In this document: in pieces, positions 20,803 through 31,958 of the stretch
Layout of the letters: each line of letters starts with the position of its first letter
Numbering within the stretch: the stretch's first letter is position 1
Source of the DNA: Adineta ricciae
Lineage: Eukaryota > Rotifera > Eurotatoria > Adinetida > Adinetidae
NCBI GenBank assembly: GCA_905250025.1
Contig: CAJNOJ010000294.1
Coordinates: 3,033 to 67,032, forward strand
Direction of reading: 5' to 3'
DNA: 64,000 nt
Notes under the pieces: generated by a model
The model's database searches: none
Seen by the model: the letters and a program-made list of their open reading frames with translations, nothing else
What the model was told of the DNA's origin: nothing
Position numbers and translations under genes: made by a program

Positions 20803-22156
20803 ATTTGAAAAAGAAAAAAAAACTCTTTCAGAGTACCAAGCACGTCGCTTTTTTTCTGTTAAAAGATAGAGAGTGTGCGTATTTTTGGACTTCAATTATA
20901 ATAAGAAAAAAAAATCTCAATTAGCATGAATACTCCTCCTTTGTTTTTCTTTCCATTTTAAAAAGGATTATAATTAGTCTTTTTTTGCCTGGTTTTGATT
21001 GGAATGAAAAATGCTGCAAGCTGAATTAGTAATGCGGGATGAATGCAAAAATCAACGACCGTTTTGCTCGCAAAGTATATTTCATTATCGTATATACATC
21101 TTACACTTTTATGGAGATGATGGGAAATGTGCTTAGGAATGAGTGCATAAAATGAAGTGTGGTATTACATCATTATTAGCAGGTGCTGTTAAGTGCCTGC
21201 AACTATCATATAAACGAAGAAAAGATAATCATTAATGAAGTATGACGAATACAAGGTGACTTAGAGCGTTTTCCTCTCAACTCAATGTTCGTTGTAATGT
21301 CTGAATTGTTTACTGATATACTCATTCTCTGCCGCAGGTGCTTCATTTCTTTCATATGTTGCATTTTGTGTGTATGCATTTATTTATATTATCAATGTAC
21401 CGAGCACATTAGTGAATAGCTATTTCTGATATTCTCTGGTGAACATCGCAGAAATGTTAAACGATATAAACATAAAAGAGATATATGCTACAATGACGAT
21501 CAGATCAAAAATAGATTCTTTTGATCAGCTATGCCATATATGTTAAGCGTTCCGTTGAATACTCGCATTTTAGATAACTTACACAAATGGTAACTCTATG
21601 GATGACGATAAAAGAAAAACGGAGAAGTGGTAGTGCTCTTTATCGTAAATGTGATGACGTTGAGAACCGCTAAAGTAGACAATGAACATACTTAAAATTT
21701 TCAATATAGAAAAGAAAAACTTCAATGCACTTTTTCATACCGCACCCATTCATCTTTCCAGTTCACTATTTTTTATCTATATTTTTCTTACGATAAAGTG
21801 CATCACTTTGGACGTTCTACTTTAGTTTTAATAGTATAGAAATTCTCTGGGAAGGCAAGTTTGACTACGATTCAACTTTGCACTATTCTAAACGACCTGT
21901 CATCTAAACTTTAGTAGTCATATTTTCTCTGTGCTGAAGCATTAGTAGTTTACACTTAATGAACTTTTCTTAATTATAATTAGCTTCGAGTGTCTCTTGA
22001 GGTGTGTCGTATTTATTGATCTGTCGTTCTCTGTTTTGTATTCACTTTTTTTCATAGAAACAAATTCGATTGTAAGGCGATTCAACTAAGGTGAGAAACA
22101 AAGAGAATAGTTGTCGTTCCATTATTTATTGTCAACGAATCAAGGAATTCTATACA
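20803..22156. other. Intergenic, 1.35 kb
   Basis: No gene recognised. The stretch is the shared upstream region of a minus-strand GPCR and a plus-strand secreted protein, so it should contain two promoters. It is collinear with 46519-47853 with several indels. A TTTATTTATATTATCAATG block near 21380 is partly deleted in the other copy. Confidence 0.5.
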
Positions 22157-23078
22157 ATGAACTCTCTCCGAGTCCTTCGTTATTATGTAAATCATAGCTC
22201 AATAATTTTATTGCTACTTATGATGGATACTGGTGTTTCGATTTCTGTCAATTTACTTTCCAACGTAGTGTATAGAGCAACCAATATTAATCGAATATTT
22301 TCCAACTTTAGCTGTGCACAATGTGCATGTGCTGCTTTATTGGACGCTGCTAGTGGATGGAATTGTATCACAAACAATAGTACATGTCAGTTAATCAAAA
22401 ACTATTCTTCTACCGATGATGGCTTGATGATATTATCTAATGCGAGTTTTTTCTACCTGCAACTTCCACCGCAAGCAGCATATACAAAAAACGTAACAAC
22501 AGTCTCAACGACATCATCATCAACATCAACAACAACAACAACGGTAACAATGACATGTGAGTAATTCCTATTGTTAAACGTTGTTTTTTTAATTTGTTAT
22601 ATATACTTCAGTTCCATCATGTACAACGACTCCTGCAAGTAATCTGTTGCAAAGAAATGGCGCAACTCCATGGACTCTCTTTTCATTCAATTACACAGCA
22701 GTGACCTCGGCACCTACTCTCATGTTTGGATTCAATAATGGCCCAGCAGATACAAACTACTTGGACGATGTATCTATCATTCTTGCTAGTGCGCCGCTTA
22801 TTCAACTGTTGCAGAATCCTGCCTTTGAAAACTCATCATCAACACCAACTGGTTGGATAACATCGTGTCAATCAGGATGTGGTGCTGGAGATCAGGGTCA
22901 AATAACAAGCAGTAGCTGCTATTCTGGTAACTGTTACATTGATCATTGCCAAAATCCTAATTATGATTTTCTTGCTCAATCCTTCCCGGCCACAATTGGT
23001 TATAACTACATAATCTCATTTCGACTCTATCAGACGGGAGGTACCGCTGGCAGATTCTATGCCAATATTTATGATTGA
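22157..23078 (+). CDS. Secreted Thr-rich protein with C-terminal lectin-like (galactose-binding-type) region, copy A
   Basis: Two exons, 22157-22556 and 22612-23078 (55-bp GT-AG intron). A signal peptide (about residues 1-32, with LLLLMMDTGVSIS) is followed by a Cys-rich region (CAQCACAALLDA, WNCITNNSTCQ) resembling a PAN/apple-type module. Then comes a low-complexity Thr/Ser linker encoded by ACA/TCA repeats. After the intron, two beta-sandwich-like segments contain LMFGFNNGPADTNYLDDVS and LLQNPAFENSS, typical of carbohydrate-binding 'DDVS' modules. Extracellular; ligand unknown. The linker length differs from copy B (47854), consistent with repeat slippage. Confidence 0.75.
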
Positions 23079-23303
23079 ACTGCTTTATTATTTCATATAC
23101 TAAAACTAATTAATAAAGACAATTTGTCAATGCTATTCTTGATTGCAAGAGTGAAATAATATAGTTTTGTATTTGCTGAAGAAATGTGACAGTATCATCG
23201 TGTCTTCTTTCGAAAATTCTTATCTTGAATATAAAAAAGATACTAACGTAAGAGAAAGGCCAAAACTGCGAAGTCATCATTCACTTTTTAGTCATATTTC
23301 AGT

Positions 23304-23839
23304 ATGCCACTCTATGTTATTGAACATCCAAAGACACTACTAACCAAGCAACAAAAGGAGCGAGTATGCAAAGAAATCACAAACATTCATTGCACTGTAA
23401 CTGGTGCTTTACCTGCACTTGTCAACGTTGTATTTCATTCAACTGATGATAACGTAAGTACAAATGTCGGACATTTACTGCTATACTTGTTTTTCTGCTT
23501 GAAAATGAAAAGGTTGAATTCATCAATAATAAACCTCGCCATAAAGCACGAATTATTGGTCATATTCGAGCTGGTCGATCAGCCGAGTCAAAGGAATCTT
23601 TGATTTCTCAAATAAATAATGCATGGATGACGATTGTGGGTGAACGTTGCCATCTTATTGGCTTAAACGACGTAAATCCCGAAAATGCTGCTGAAGATGG
23701 CATCATGCTTCCCGCAGCAGGAGAAGAAATGGAATGGTTAGAGAGAAATCATAAGATCTTTGAAGAGCGTGCCGAGAAAGGCGAGGAAACTTCACGAGAT
23801 TTTCTCGCTGATCTAAAGGCCATGCAATCGAAATTATAA
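23304..23839 (+). CDS. Tautomerase-superfamily protein, cis-CaaD-like (copy A)
   Basis: Exons 23304-23453 and 23513-23839 (59-bp GT-AG intron) encode 158 aa. The chain starts Met-Pro, so Met removal exposes the catalytic Pro1 of the tautomerase superfamily. His at mature position 28 and the RAGR pair (two Arg three residues apart, about 68 and 71) match the cis-3-chloroacrylic acid dehalogenase subgroup (Pro1, His28, Arg70, Arg73). That subgroup is mainly bacterial and fungal, so transfer is likely. The chain is about 10 residues longer than usual, with an acidic charged tail. Whether it dehalogenates or only tautomerises or hydrates cannot be told. Confidence 0.8.
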
Positions 23840-24585
23840 CATGTTACTGTCTCCGTCCACAAGGATCGAACACATGTTTTTCTTGTAATAAATTTTGCAT
23901 TAACATGACTATGGTGATGCATATATTAAATAACTATGCGAAAAAAAATTTGGAAGAAAATTGAATTACGTTTGCATTTGTAATCCAATTATTTTGTCAC
24001 TGGGGACGGTTATTATATTGAATGTGGACGTTTTTCTTTTTAAATACATGCATTCGTTCATTCATCCGATCTATTTCGAAATTTGTAACGAGTCGACAAT
24101 GATTAGTTGTAATTAGTTTTTGTTATATTGAGTACATTTTCTAAAATGGCTTATAATAAAAATTCTTTAAAAAATCAACGTCTATCTGTTTTTCATCTAT
24201 TTGTTAGGTCTGAAAACGCAAGGTATATGAACACTACTCTCTTATTGTATGAAGATCAGGTTGATGAGTTGGACAAAAAGAAACATTTTTGACTCAAAAA
24301 TCATTCATCTTTACTATTATTTATATTTTTTGCGAATAGAAAAAAACTTCGAAATCGCTGACGATCGATTGTTGCAAGTCGATATTGATTTCAATTGCAT
24401 GTTTTATGTTCTTTCTTTATTCGATTCTTATCATCGTACATGGCATTTTTGTGGTCTGGCCTTCCATAGCAAGAGAACTGTCGGTTTGATCTCTTGAAAG
24501 GTTTGTTTTCCTCTTGATCTATTCGGTGGTTTGCTTTTCTCTTTAGAATATTTTCATCGAAATCAAGACTGGATTAAATGAATCT
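23840..24585. other. Intergenic or decayed upstream part of NHL gene
   Basis: No intact gene. Relative to copy B, a stretch of about 300 bp holding a death-effector-like exon (50024-50277) is missing here near 24370-24510. About 120 bp near 23890-24010 are extra. Confidence 0.5.
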
Positions 24586-25127
24586 ATGCAAAGTCTATCA
24601 GTCGTAATGTTATCATTGATCCATCAACTTCTTCACGATGGTAAGGTTGAAGAAGATAAAGAAGCTTTAAAATCTCGTAAGCTAATGGTCATTTATTTAT
24701 TATTTGACTTGATTCTTTTAGTTCTCATTGCAGAGAAAGATATTCAAACCAGGATTACGAATATATTTTAGATTAGTTCTTTGTGCCGTTATGATCATGT
24801 TGAACATTTTCCTTTGGAGTTGAAATCGAGCCAGAGACAAATGGTTCAATCAATTCAACAAATGCAAAAGAAGGGTTCATTGTCGCTGGAGGAAACAATC
24901 CTAATCAATTGGACTATCCTCAAGGATTATTTGTTGATCAGTGGAATCAAATCTATGTTGTAGATTCGCATAATGATCAAATCGTGCGATGGGGTGAAGG
25001 AGATGAGAAAGGTAAAGTCGTTGTTGGTGGATATAGAAATGGCGGTCAGAGAAATCAATTCAATGATCCTAATGATTTATCAATGGATCGTGAAGGAAAC
25101 CTTTACATTTCGGATACTGAGTCATGA
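24586..25127 (+). pseudogene. NHL-repeat protein remnant, copy A
   Basis: Frame 24909-25127 encodes NHL-propeller blades: LDYPQGLFVDQWNQIYVVDS, then IVRWGEGDEKG, then NDPNDLSMDREGNLYISDTES. Before it, a second frame carries GGNNPNQ. Blades that survive in copy B (50640-50880) are deleted here. The flanking sequence has stops in all frames, so this is a decayed fragment. NHL propellers mediate protein or RNA binding; the parent gene in copy B had a death-effector-like domain upstream. Confidence 0.65.
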
Positions 25128-25898
25128 TTTGAACCGCAATTTAAGAGCTTTTCTTTTCATATCATATTTTTACAAGTAAAATTGTCGAAGCCTAGTCGAC
25201 TCATGTCGCCTCTTAATTACGATATGGAAGCGCATGGAATGATGCTCTTGTTGAACAGAAAATCAAGCGATATCTGGAAAGGGCGAGGGTGGCTTGGATG
25301 GAACCTGAGTGAAATTTCACCCACACAGTTTCATGGCAAAAAAAGGACGACAAGTTTTTCATATCGCCTTGTTAAGTGTAGTCAAACGTGGATATAGTAT
25401 TAGGAGACAAATTAGGAGTGGGTTAGACCGATGTGCATAAACTGGATGCAAACTTTGGTGAAATTTATCCAGATCTCCTTTGTACTTATTGACATTACCG
25501 AAGTCATTTCCGATGTTCTCGATGATCTAAAGCATAGAAATTCGTTCAGAAACAGCTTTTCAAATATGGTCTTGACTTGAAGAGAGTTAAAGTATGGACA
25601 GTACGTTACGAGAAACATGTTTAAAACTTCGCGGTGCTGCAGTATGCCGAAAAGGAACGCTTTACTAAAATCTTTTATGGTCCTTCATTTATTCATTTGC
25701 ACAATAACTCCTGAAAAAATGTAGTTTACCTCACAAAATACGATGCAATAAACCATAAATTCGCTTTACATCCATATTATTATCTTTAAGAATATAAAAC
25801 TATTCGTTGATAAGGATTCTTTTTTCTTTTATATATCTCCCGAATAGAGCTCACAAGTGGTTCTATCGTATACGATTTGCTCTTTTATTGAGTGAATA

Positions 25899-26787
25899 AT
25901 GGAACACGCTTCTTCCTCTTATGTACTACTACAAGGAAGGAGACGCGCAGAATGGTTGTATAAGTCGAATACGGATCCATGGTCTTCCGAGGCTGCTCGA
26001 TGGAGTTGTTATTCGGATGTGGAATCAGCGATGATTGAAGAAGCGTTTCAGAAAAAAAGCAAGTGAAGCTCTTCTCTACAGCTACCACGTCGATTTCAAA
26101 CACTTTGTTCAAATCTCGAACTATGATTTCAATAAACAACGACCTGTAAAAAGACTTCATGGAAGGGAGAACGAAGTACAACTACGTGAAGGCAGATTCT
26201 TTTCTAGCATTATATCACCTGCAACAGCGTTCGTCGACAGTGAAAATGTATCCAACTTCAATGATATGGTTCGAAATCATTTCAACTGTAAATCTTTTAT
26301 GGACTGCTACAGAACTAATGGTTGCTTCTGGTTAGAGAGAGCAGTGGAAGGTCTGATTATAGAAGGAAAGAAAGTGGGAAGGCAACAAGAAGCAGAGTGG
26401 ATGGCACCACAGCTTCTTAATGTGAAAGGAGAAAGCGAAGAAAAAGCACTCGCTGTCTGCGCCCGTTTATACACGATGGAAACGTTCTTGTATCGAGCAG
26501 TTTAAACGGTCTATTGGTAAAAAAGAATGGTTGTTTCCAGCATTTACTTCAACGACTCGTTCCATCAGTTTGGCAATGTATTATTTGAAATTGATGTGAA
26601 TTACTTGGGTACGGATATTTCAGAACACTCATTTTACCCTGAAGAAGAAGAGGTTCTACTCCGAAACGGCTTCTGGTTCCAGATTGATTCATGCTCATTC
26701 GATGCTAAAAAGGCAAAATGGATTATACATCTCAGTGAAGGAGTGGTCGTACGCGTCGTCGACGCGATTAGACCAACCAATAAGTGA
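25899..26787 (+). pseudogene. WWE-ADP-ribosyltransferase pseudogene, copy A
   Basis: Broken version of the intact gene at 51924-52994. Lesions seen: (1) an extra A in a run at about 26047-26055 shifts the frame within the WWE domain; (2) a deletion of roughly 170 bp at about 26490 removes the start of the catalytic domain, including the Arg of the R-S-E triad; (3) a 13-bp deletion at about 26571 between repeated CAGTTTGG words. The WWE N-terminus (WLYKSNTDPW, WSCYSDVE) and the EEEEVLL glutamates at the C-terminus remain recognisable. Confidence 0.88.
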
Positions 26788-28035
26788 TTTTTCTATGTTC
26801 CTTGTATCCGAAGTATGATTTCTAGTTTCACATATTCTCTTCACAAAAAATGTAAAACCCAAAATAAAGAACTGTCACCCAGTAAAAACCTTATACCTTC
26901 TATGTGATATGAAGAATTCACTCATAACCAGTTCATAGTTTTCGGTATTGAATTTGATGTGAATACGAATTCAAAGAATGAAGTATCTGGTATTAATTGT
27001 GGGTTTTCGATGTATCAAATTGAAGTTAGTTATTTGTGTTGCAATTAAATGTGTGCACGGTTCGCGTACCAAACCAAATCTGCGAAAATAATTTGTTACA
27101 GTGATCACTATATGGGTCAATGTAATCGGCTGTGAGAATTGAAATCCGATATAACTGAGGTGTTTTTTAGAAACGACTCTGTAGGCCATGCATCAGCATC
27201 GATCAATGCTGGACTGCCACGACAAGCTGTCATCTACAAATTATAGTAAGAATTCATTGGTACACACACTTGCCGCATCGATATCTCGGACAAACTTTGG
27301 ATCATACATGAGATCTCAAGGAATTCTTCAAACAAGTATTTTCTTTTGTTTCAATAGAAAGCTAAGTAAACCGTGTGTTTTTAATACTTTCTATCAGAAG
27401 AGAATGTCTCCATTGGTAAAAGACTTCTCGCCAAAACCAATAGTAGCGAGAGAATCATCAGCGTTTGGCACAGAAATTATATTGTGAGTATGACAGTGCA
27501 TCATTATCATCCATTTTATAGGGGATGGAATCTAGCCTAGATAAAAGTAATGTTTATCAAGTAATATCGAATTCAATGACGCGACTACTTACCACTCTGT
27601 GTTATGATGTTAATACACCGGAGAATACATATGAGGTGAATTTTATTGCAATTATTTCGCTATACTGACAGAGCTCTCTGTTTTTTGCAGTCGACGTGGA
27701 TGTTCTGCGGCGCATACATTTTTATTTTACTAAAAAAATGTATCAAGGAAATATTCGCCTATGAAGAACCCATTTGTGTATTGTCGCTATAGCCTCAGTG
27801 GTGACTAGGATTAAATCAGAATCTATTCTATAGTATGTCGAAGCAAAGAAAAGCGTATGAGTACTTCATCTTCGTTGCATAAATTTTCAACTATTTTTGG
27901 TTTTTTCAGCATCTGTATTTATTGATGAATATAAATGAATAATGGTAGAGAGAGATCCACGAGAGAAACGAAAAGTCAATGATTTAGCACATAAAATAAA
28001 AATCAGTCAAACATGTCAAAGTATAAACATGCCTA
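26788..28035. other. Intergenic, 1.25 kb
   Basis: No gene recognised. Small frames (for example 27188-27487) are not conserved as frames in copy B. About 165 bp (roughly 27300-27465) is absent from copy B, and copy B has an extra block of about 220 bp at 53865-54090. Confidence 0.5.
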
Positions 28036-29143
28036 TCAACTGGTTGTGCAATATCTATAGCTTGAACTACTGGTTGGTACTAGATAAAAAATATAGTACC
28101 CGCTACAGTTCATAACGCTGATTGGCGAGACTGAATACCCACAATAAGAACCTGTGTAAAAACATGCATTTCCAGTTGTTAATGTACCGGCTTTTGATGG
28201 TAATGATCCATTATAATAGCCAGGATAACTGCTGCCACATATACTTGTCGTATAAATAGGTGATGAAGCAATTTGTGAACCGGAACTTCCAGTAACACGG
28301 TACCAACCGGCGATGAGGCTTGAGTCATAGGGACTATAACAACAACTATAACCCATTTGCTGATTTCGAGTTATATCATTCAGAGTCGAGTAAGCGTAAC
28401 ATTGAATTGGTAAAGTGGCGGAACTGGCAGCTGTTGATGCTAAAACGCGAACAAAATCGATAGTTGATTCTAATAAAGAACTTTAAAAAAACTAATCTTT
28501 ACTTGTGCCACTGTCTTCTGAACTGGAACTCGAACGATTATTTACCCTACAAAAGATGAGTGGTATCATAATAAATAGCGTTAGTTCTTTCAAATTTTCC
28601 TCCTACCAAAGTGTGGCAAACACAGCTAGTGGAACAGCAGCTATGATAAGTCCAACCAAGAAGAAGAGCATTTTCGAGGAGGTGATTTTCGCGCACAGTT
28701 TCGAGCAACTATATCAAAGACAAGTCTTTTGTTAAGCTTGTTTGGCACTATTTACCTAAATTTAGATTCTTCATTTGTTTTCGAGTTCATTCCTCCTTTA
28801 TTCAAAGAATTCGAGTCTCCCCAAGCATTGCCTTGCACCAATGCAGCTGACGATGACGATCCATATTGTGGTGGTGTAATGTTCGAAACACTCAGTGATG
28901 AGTTCTGCTGAGGAAGAGTATTCATATTCCAATTGCTTTGCCGTTGAGCCATTGCTTGATTATATTGAGGATCAATCGAGTTTCTAGGCAAAGAAACTAA
29001 TGGAAGGTCCGATCTGCGAGTGTTGAGACCGTATGGGTATGTTGAAGTATCGTATGAATCCTATACACAAGTCGATATGAAAGCAGTGTCTCCATACATT
29101 ATATAACACAGAAATTGTAATTATGTTTTAAACTACTTACCAT
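28036..29143 (-). CDS. Single-pass membrane protein with extracellular D8C-like Cys-rich domain, copy A
   Basis: Five exons on the minus strand: 29143-29141 (ATG only), 29060-28756, 28708-28607, 28546-28503 and 28439-28036. All introns are GT-AG of 47-80 bp, and the total is 858 nt (285 aa) in one frame. The N-terminal 100 residues are Gln/Asn/Ser-rich and presumably cytoplasmic. A transmembrane segment follows (KMLFFLVGLIIAAVPLAVFATLW), then a Ser-rich stalk. The Cys-rich ectodomain has GWYRVTGSSGSQIA, CGSSYPGYYNG, CFYTGSYCGY and MNCSGYYIFYL, a pattern like the D8C domain of uromodulin and GP2. Type II orientation is inferred. Ligand unknown. Confidence 0.78.
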
Positions 29144-30385
29144 ACGTCTGGTTTCGAATGTAACTATTTGTATAAAAATAATACAGTCGTCTCTTTTTAT
29201 TTCATCATTTTCTATGTGAATACGTATGTTAATTAAATTCAGAGATCACGTTATGGTCGGCCCCGAGCAATTGTAATACTTCCAAATAAAAAAATCTTCA
29301 ACATGGGTTGTGTCTCTTTTGTTTTTTGTTGATAGCGTCTCTTCTTAAAACAAATACAATTTCAAACACTATATGTCGTGGGCGAAATCTCTGGAATGAA
29401 TCGTATGACTATCAATCGGATAAACAAAATCACAAGGATTTGCACTTGTTTTCCTTCCTTATTCAGAGGAACATTCTTTTCTTAATCAACATACCGATAG
29501 GTATTTCTATTGATTCTTTTATTATTAATTCCAACAACAATCCACCAAAATAGAGCAAGTAATAATGAGAAATCCTTGAAGTAGAGTTTGAAAATATACG
29601 CGTCACTCATCAATTCGATCACATGCTGTTGCTCTAGTATCGTGAAATCTATCAAGTTCAATACATTTCTCTTTGGTTGTTCATAGGGATGTAGCGAGAA
29701 ATTCGGTAGTCTTGCCGAGCCCCCCGAGATGCACGTTCATCTAAGTTTTAGCCGCCATGCCTCAAAAGTTACTAAATTTAATTTCGAGTCCAATCGACAC
29801 TCTTGTTGGTCAATTTCAATGAGAGCGAGATTACAAGAGTGCTCGTCGAGACCGTACCAACCATGTATTGGCCTCGGTACATCGCTAGTTGTTCATGGTA
29901 ACTAATAAAACACAAGAAATTGGATCAAAAGTAGAAACTCTTGAATTGGTTTTATCGATATACGAAACGGTGTTGAAAATGTGAGGAAATCTCTGTTGGA
30001 TTAAGATGCTTTTTCCACTATCCGAAAAGTCGAAAACAACATGCGGGCAATTGGTTGAAATTTTCAGAAACACTTATACAATGTCAAAAGTTAGAACAAT
30101 GGTTAGAATTTGGTGAATACTAGTCGGAAAATCAATTCATATGAAAAGTAAAAAATTGGAAATCGAGTAATATACAAATAAAAAAACAACTAGGAGAAAT
30201 ATAAAGAACTCGAAAGCCTCGTAAGATTGAATAATCTACATATTTATTACGAAATTTTCTACAATAAATTATTCTAGTAATTGAAATAGAGCCGACTTTT
30301 TTGTTGCTTCTTCCTTTCTACATGTTTATTGATCATCAAATAACAAAATGACTAAAAGTAAAGAATGAGTTTAACTAACACATTC
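29144..30385. other. Intergenic, 1.2 kb
   Basis: No gene recognised; AT-rich, collinear with 55592-56755 apart from indels. A GC-richer patch near 29690-29750 (GCCGAGCCCCCCGAGATGC) stands out but is not conserved in copy B. Confidence 0.5.
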
Positions 30386-31630
30386 TTATTCGCTTCCCTC
30401 AGACACTGATCGATCCTCATTTGTAGTCATGTAGCCCATCTTAATCTTGCCACCGACTTCATAATCTTCAAATTGAGATGCGTGACCTAATTTTTGTCCA
30501 TGTTCAACACCCTGTCTAGCGAACTTCATGACGATCTCTTCGTATGAACTTCTATTCTTCAACCAATCAGACCAACTTTGCATTTTGTCCCATAATTGTA
30601 AACCGTGAAAAGCAGCTTGACTCGTAGCGCTAGCGGTGTGTGGTCGAAATCCAGCTAATGCATCACCGACAAGTACTACCCTTCCATTGTAGTAACACGC
30701 TTGCGTCGCCAGAACATCACTAACGGCTTGAACAAACGGTACTTGTGTCGCATTTACTAGTTCGATAAATTGAGGTGGAAGATTGCTATTCGCATATTGT
30801 TTCAAATCTTCCCATACTTTGTGGGCAACTTTACCGCGGGGCACTGTCCAATGATGTTTTCTTCCATGACAATCAGTAAGAATTTCGGACGGATCTGCGT
30901 AATTGCAATACCAAACCCAATTAATTAATCGAAGTCCTTGATCTAATGCGCCATTTTGACCCGGGATAGTATAGCAAGCAAATTGAATTCCGGATGCGTG
31001 GAAAAAAGTAACACCATCGATGAATGTTGATGTAAGTGATTCGGATATATCTGATTCAGGAACTGTTCCTCGCCAAACAACGTAACCAACATAATTTCGT
31101 TCTATAGTCAGATCGATTAGCGTTCGAATACGACTTGATGCTCCGTCGGCTGCGATTAAAATATCACCTTTTATCGACTTCTTTTCATTTTTCTGCTCAT
31201 AAAAGATTGTTACTGAATCATCATCGACTTCCATGTTTGTCACGTTTGCATCATAATCATAGGCTACCTTTTCGCCTGTGTCGTCTGGTAATTGACAGTA
31301 CGCATTCTTGATTCCATCGAAGTTTGCACGTAAAATATGATATAGTAAATCCCAACTAGTGGCTTGATGATCTGTATTTTCCCGATGTATTTCGTTACCA
31401 TAAACATCGAGGTAATGTAAGAAAGTTGGTGATATGGTCAGGTCTCGTTCCGATCTATCGAATTTTTTCATAAATAAACGAGTTTCTTCGCCAGCGAAAA
31501 TACCTGCTCCATTACCTTGAAAAAGAGGTAGAGAATTGCGTTCTAAGATGTGAACATAGTGACCAAGCCGTTTGAGAGACAATCCAACGAATAAACCCGC
31601 CAGACTTCCACCGACAACGATTATATTCAT
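30386..31630 (-). CDS. FAD-dependent aromatic-ring-type monooxygenase, copy A
   Basis: Flavoprotein monooxygenase of 414 aa, intronless, no signal peptide. The N-terminal dinucleotide fold is VVGGSLAGL with ILERN at the end of beta-2. The DG motif is in ILIAADGASSRIR (about residue 160). The second FAD contact is GRVVLVGDALAGFRPHTASATSQAA (about 315-340). The overall pattern resembles bacterial 2,6-dihydroxypyridine 3-hydroxylase-type enzymes, which use NAD(P)H and O2. The lack of introns and the bacterial/fungal-like motif set suggest horizontal acquisition. Both copies (also 56756-58000) are full length with about 8% amino-acid difference, so selection seems to keep both open. Confidence 0.88.
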   Translation of the reverse strand: MNIIVVGGSLAGLFVGLSLKRLGHYVHILERNSLPLFQGNGAGIFAGEETRLFMKKFDRSERDLTISPTFLHYLDVYGNEIHRENTDHQATSWDLLYHILRANFDGIKNAYCQLPDDTGEKVAYDYDANVTNMEVDDDSVTIFYEQKNEKKSIKGDILIAADGASSRIRTLIDLTIERNYVGYVVWRGTVPESDISESLTSTFIDGVTFFHASGIQFACYTIPGQNGALDQGLRLINWVWYCNYADPSEILTDCHGRKHHWTVPRGKVAHKVWEDLKQYANSNLPPQFIELVNATQVPFVQAVSDVLATQACYYNGRVVLVGDALAGFRPHTASATSQAAFHGLQLWDKMQSWSDWLKNRSSYEEIVMKFARQGVEHGQKLGHASQFEDYEVGGKIKMGYMTTNEDRSVSEGSE

Positions 31631-31958
31631 TCTTATATAAAACTTGTTTGGTTAGCTATTGAAGTTCACCTTGTAATTATAATCAACATTGGATTTCACT
31701 TTCACTTAGAAACAAATCAGTCTAATATTGACATAGAGTTATGCTTTATCTCGATGGACATACACTTGACTATGCACGTGCCAGCCGATGTGGTAGAAGA
31801 AAGAGGTTGAAAAGTGTATCGACGATGTCCATATGTTTATTTAAAGAGAAATACAGAACTGCTTGCTTTTTGACAGAAAAGAAAAAAAACGATGTGTTTG
31901 TTATTGGTGTAGCATCGAGGAATAGAAACACTATACAGTCACACATATATATTCAATC
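31631..31958. other. Intergenic between two minus-strand genes
   Basis: Non-coding; probable promoter of the FAD monooxygenase and 3' region of the ART-TPR gene. No specific signal recognised. Confidence 0.4.
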
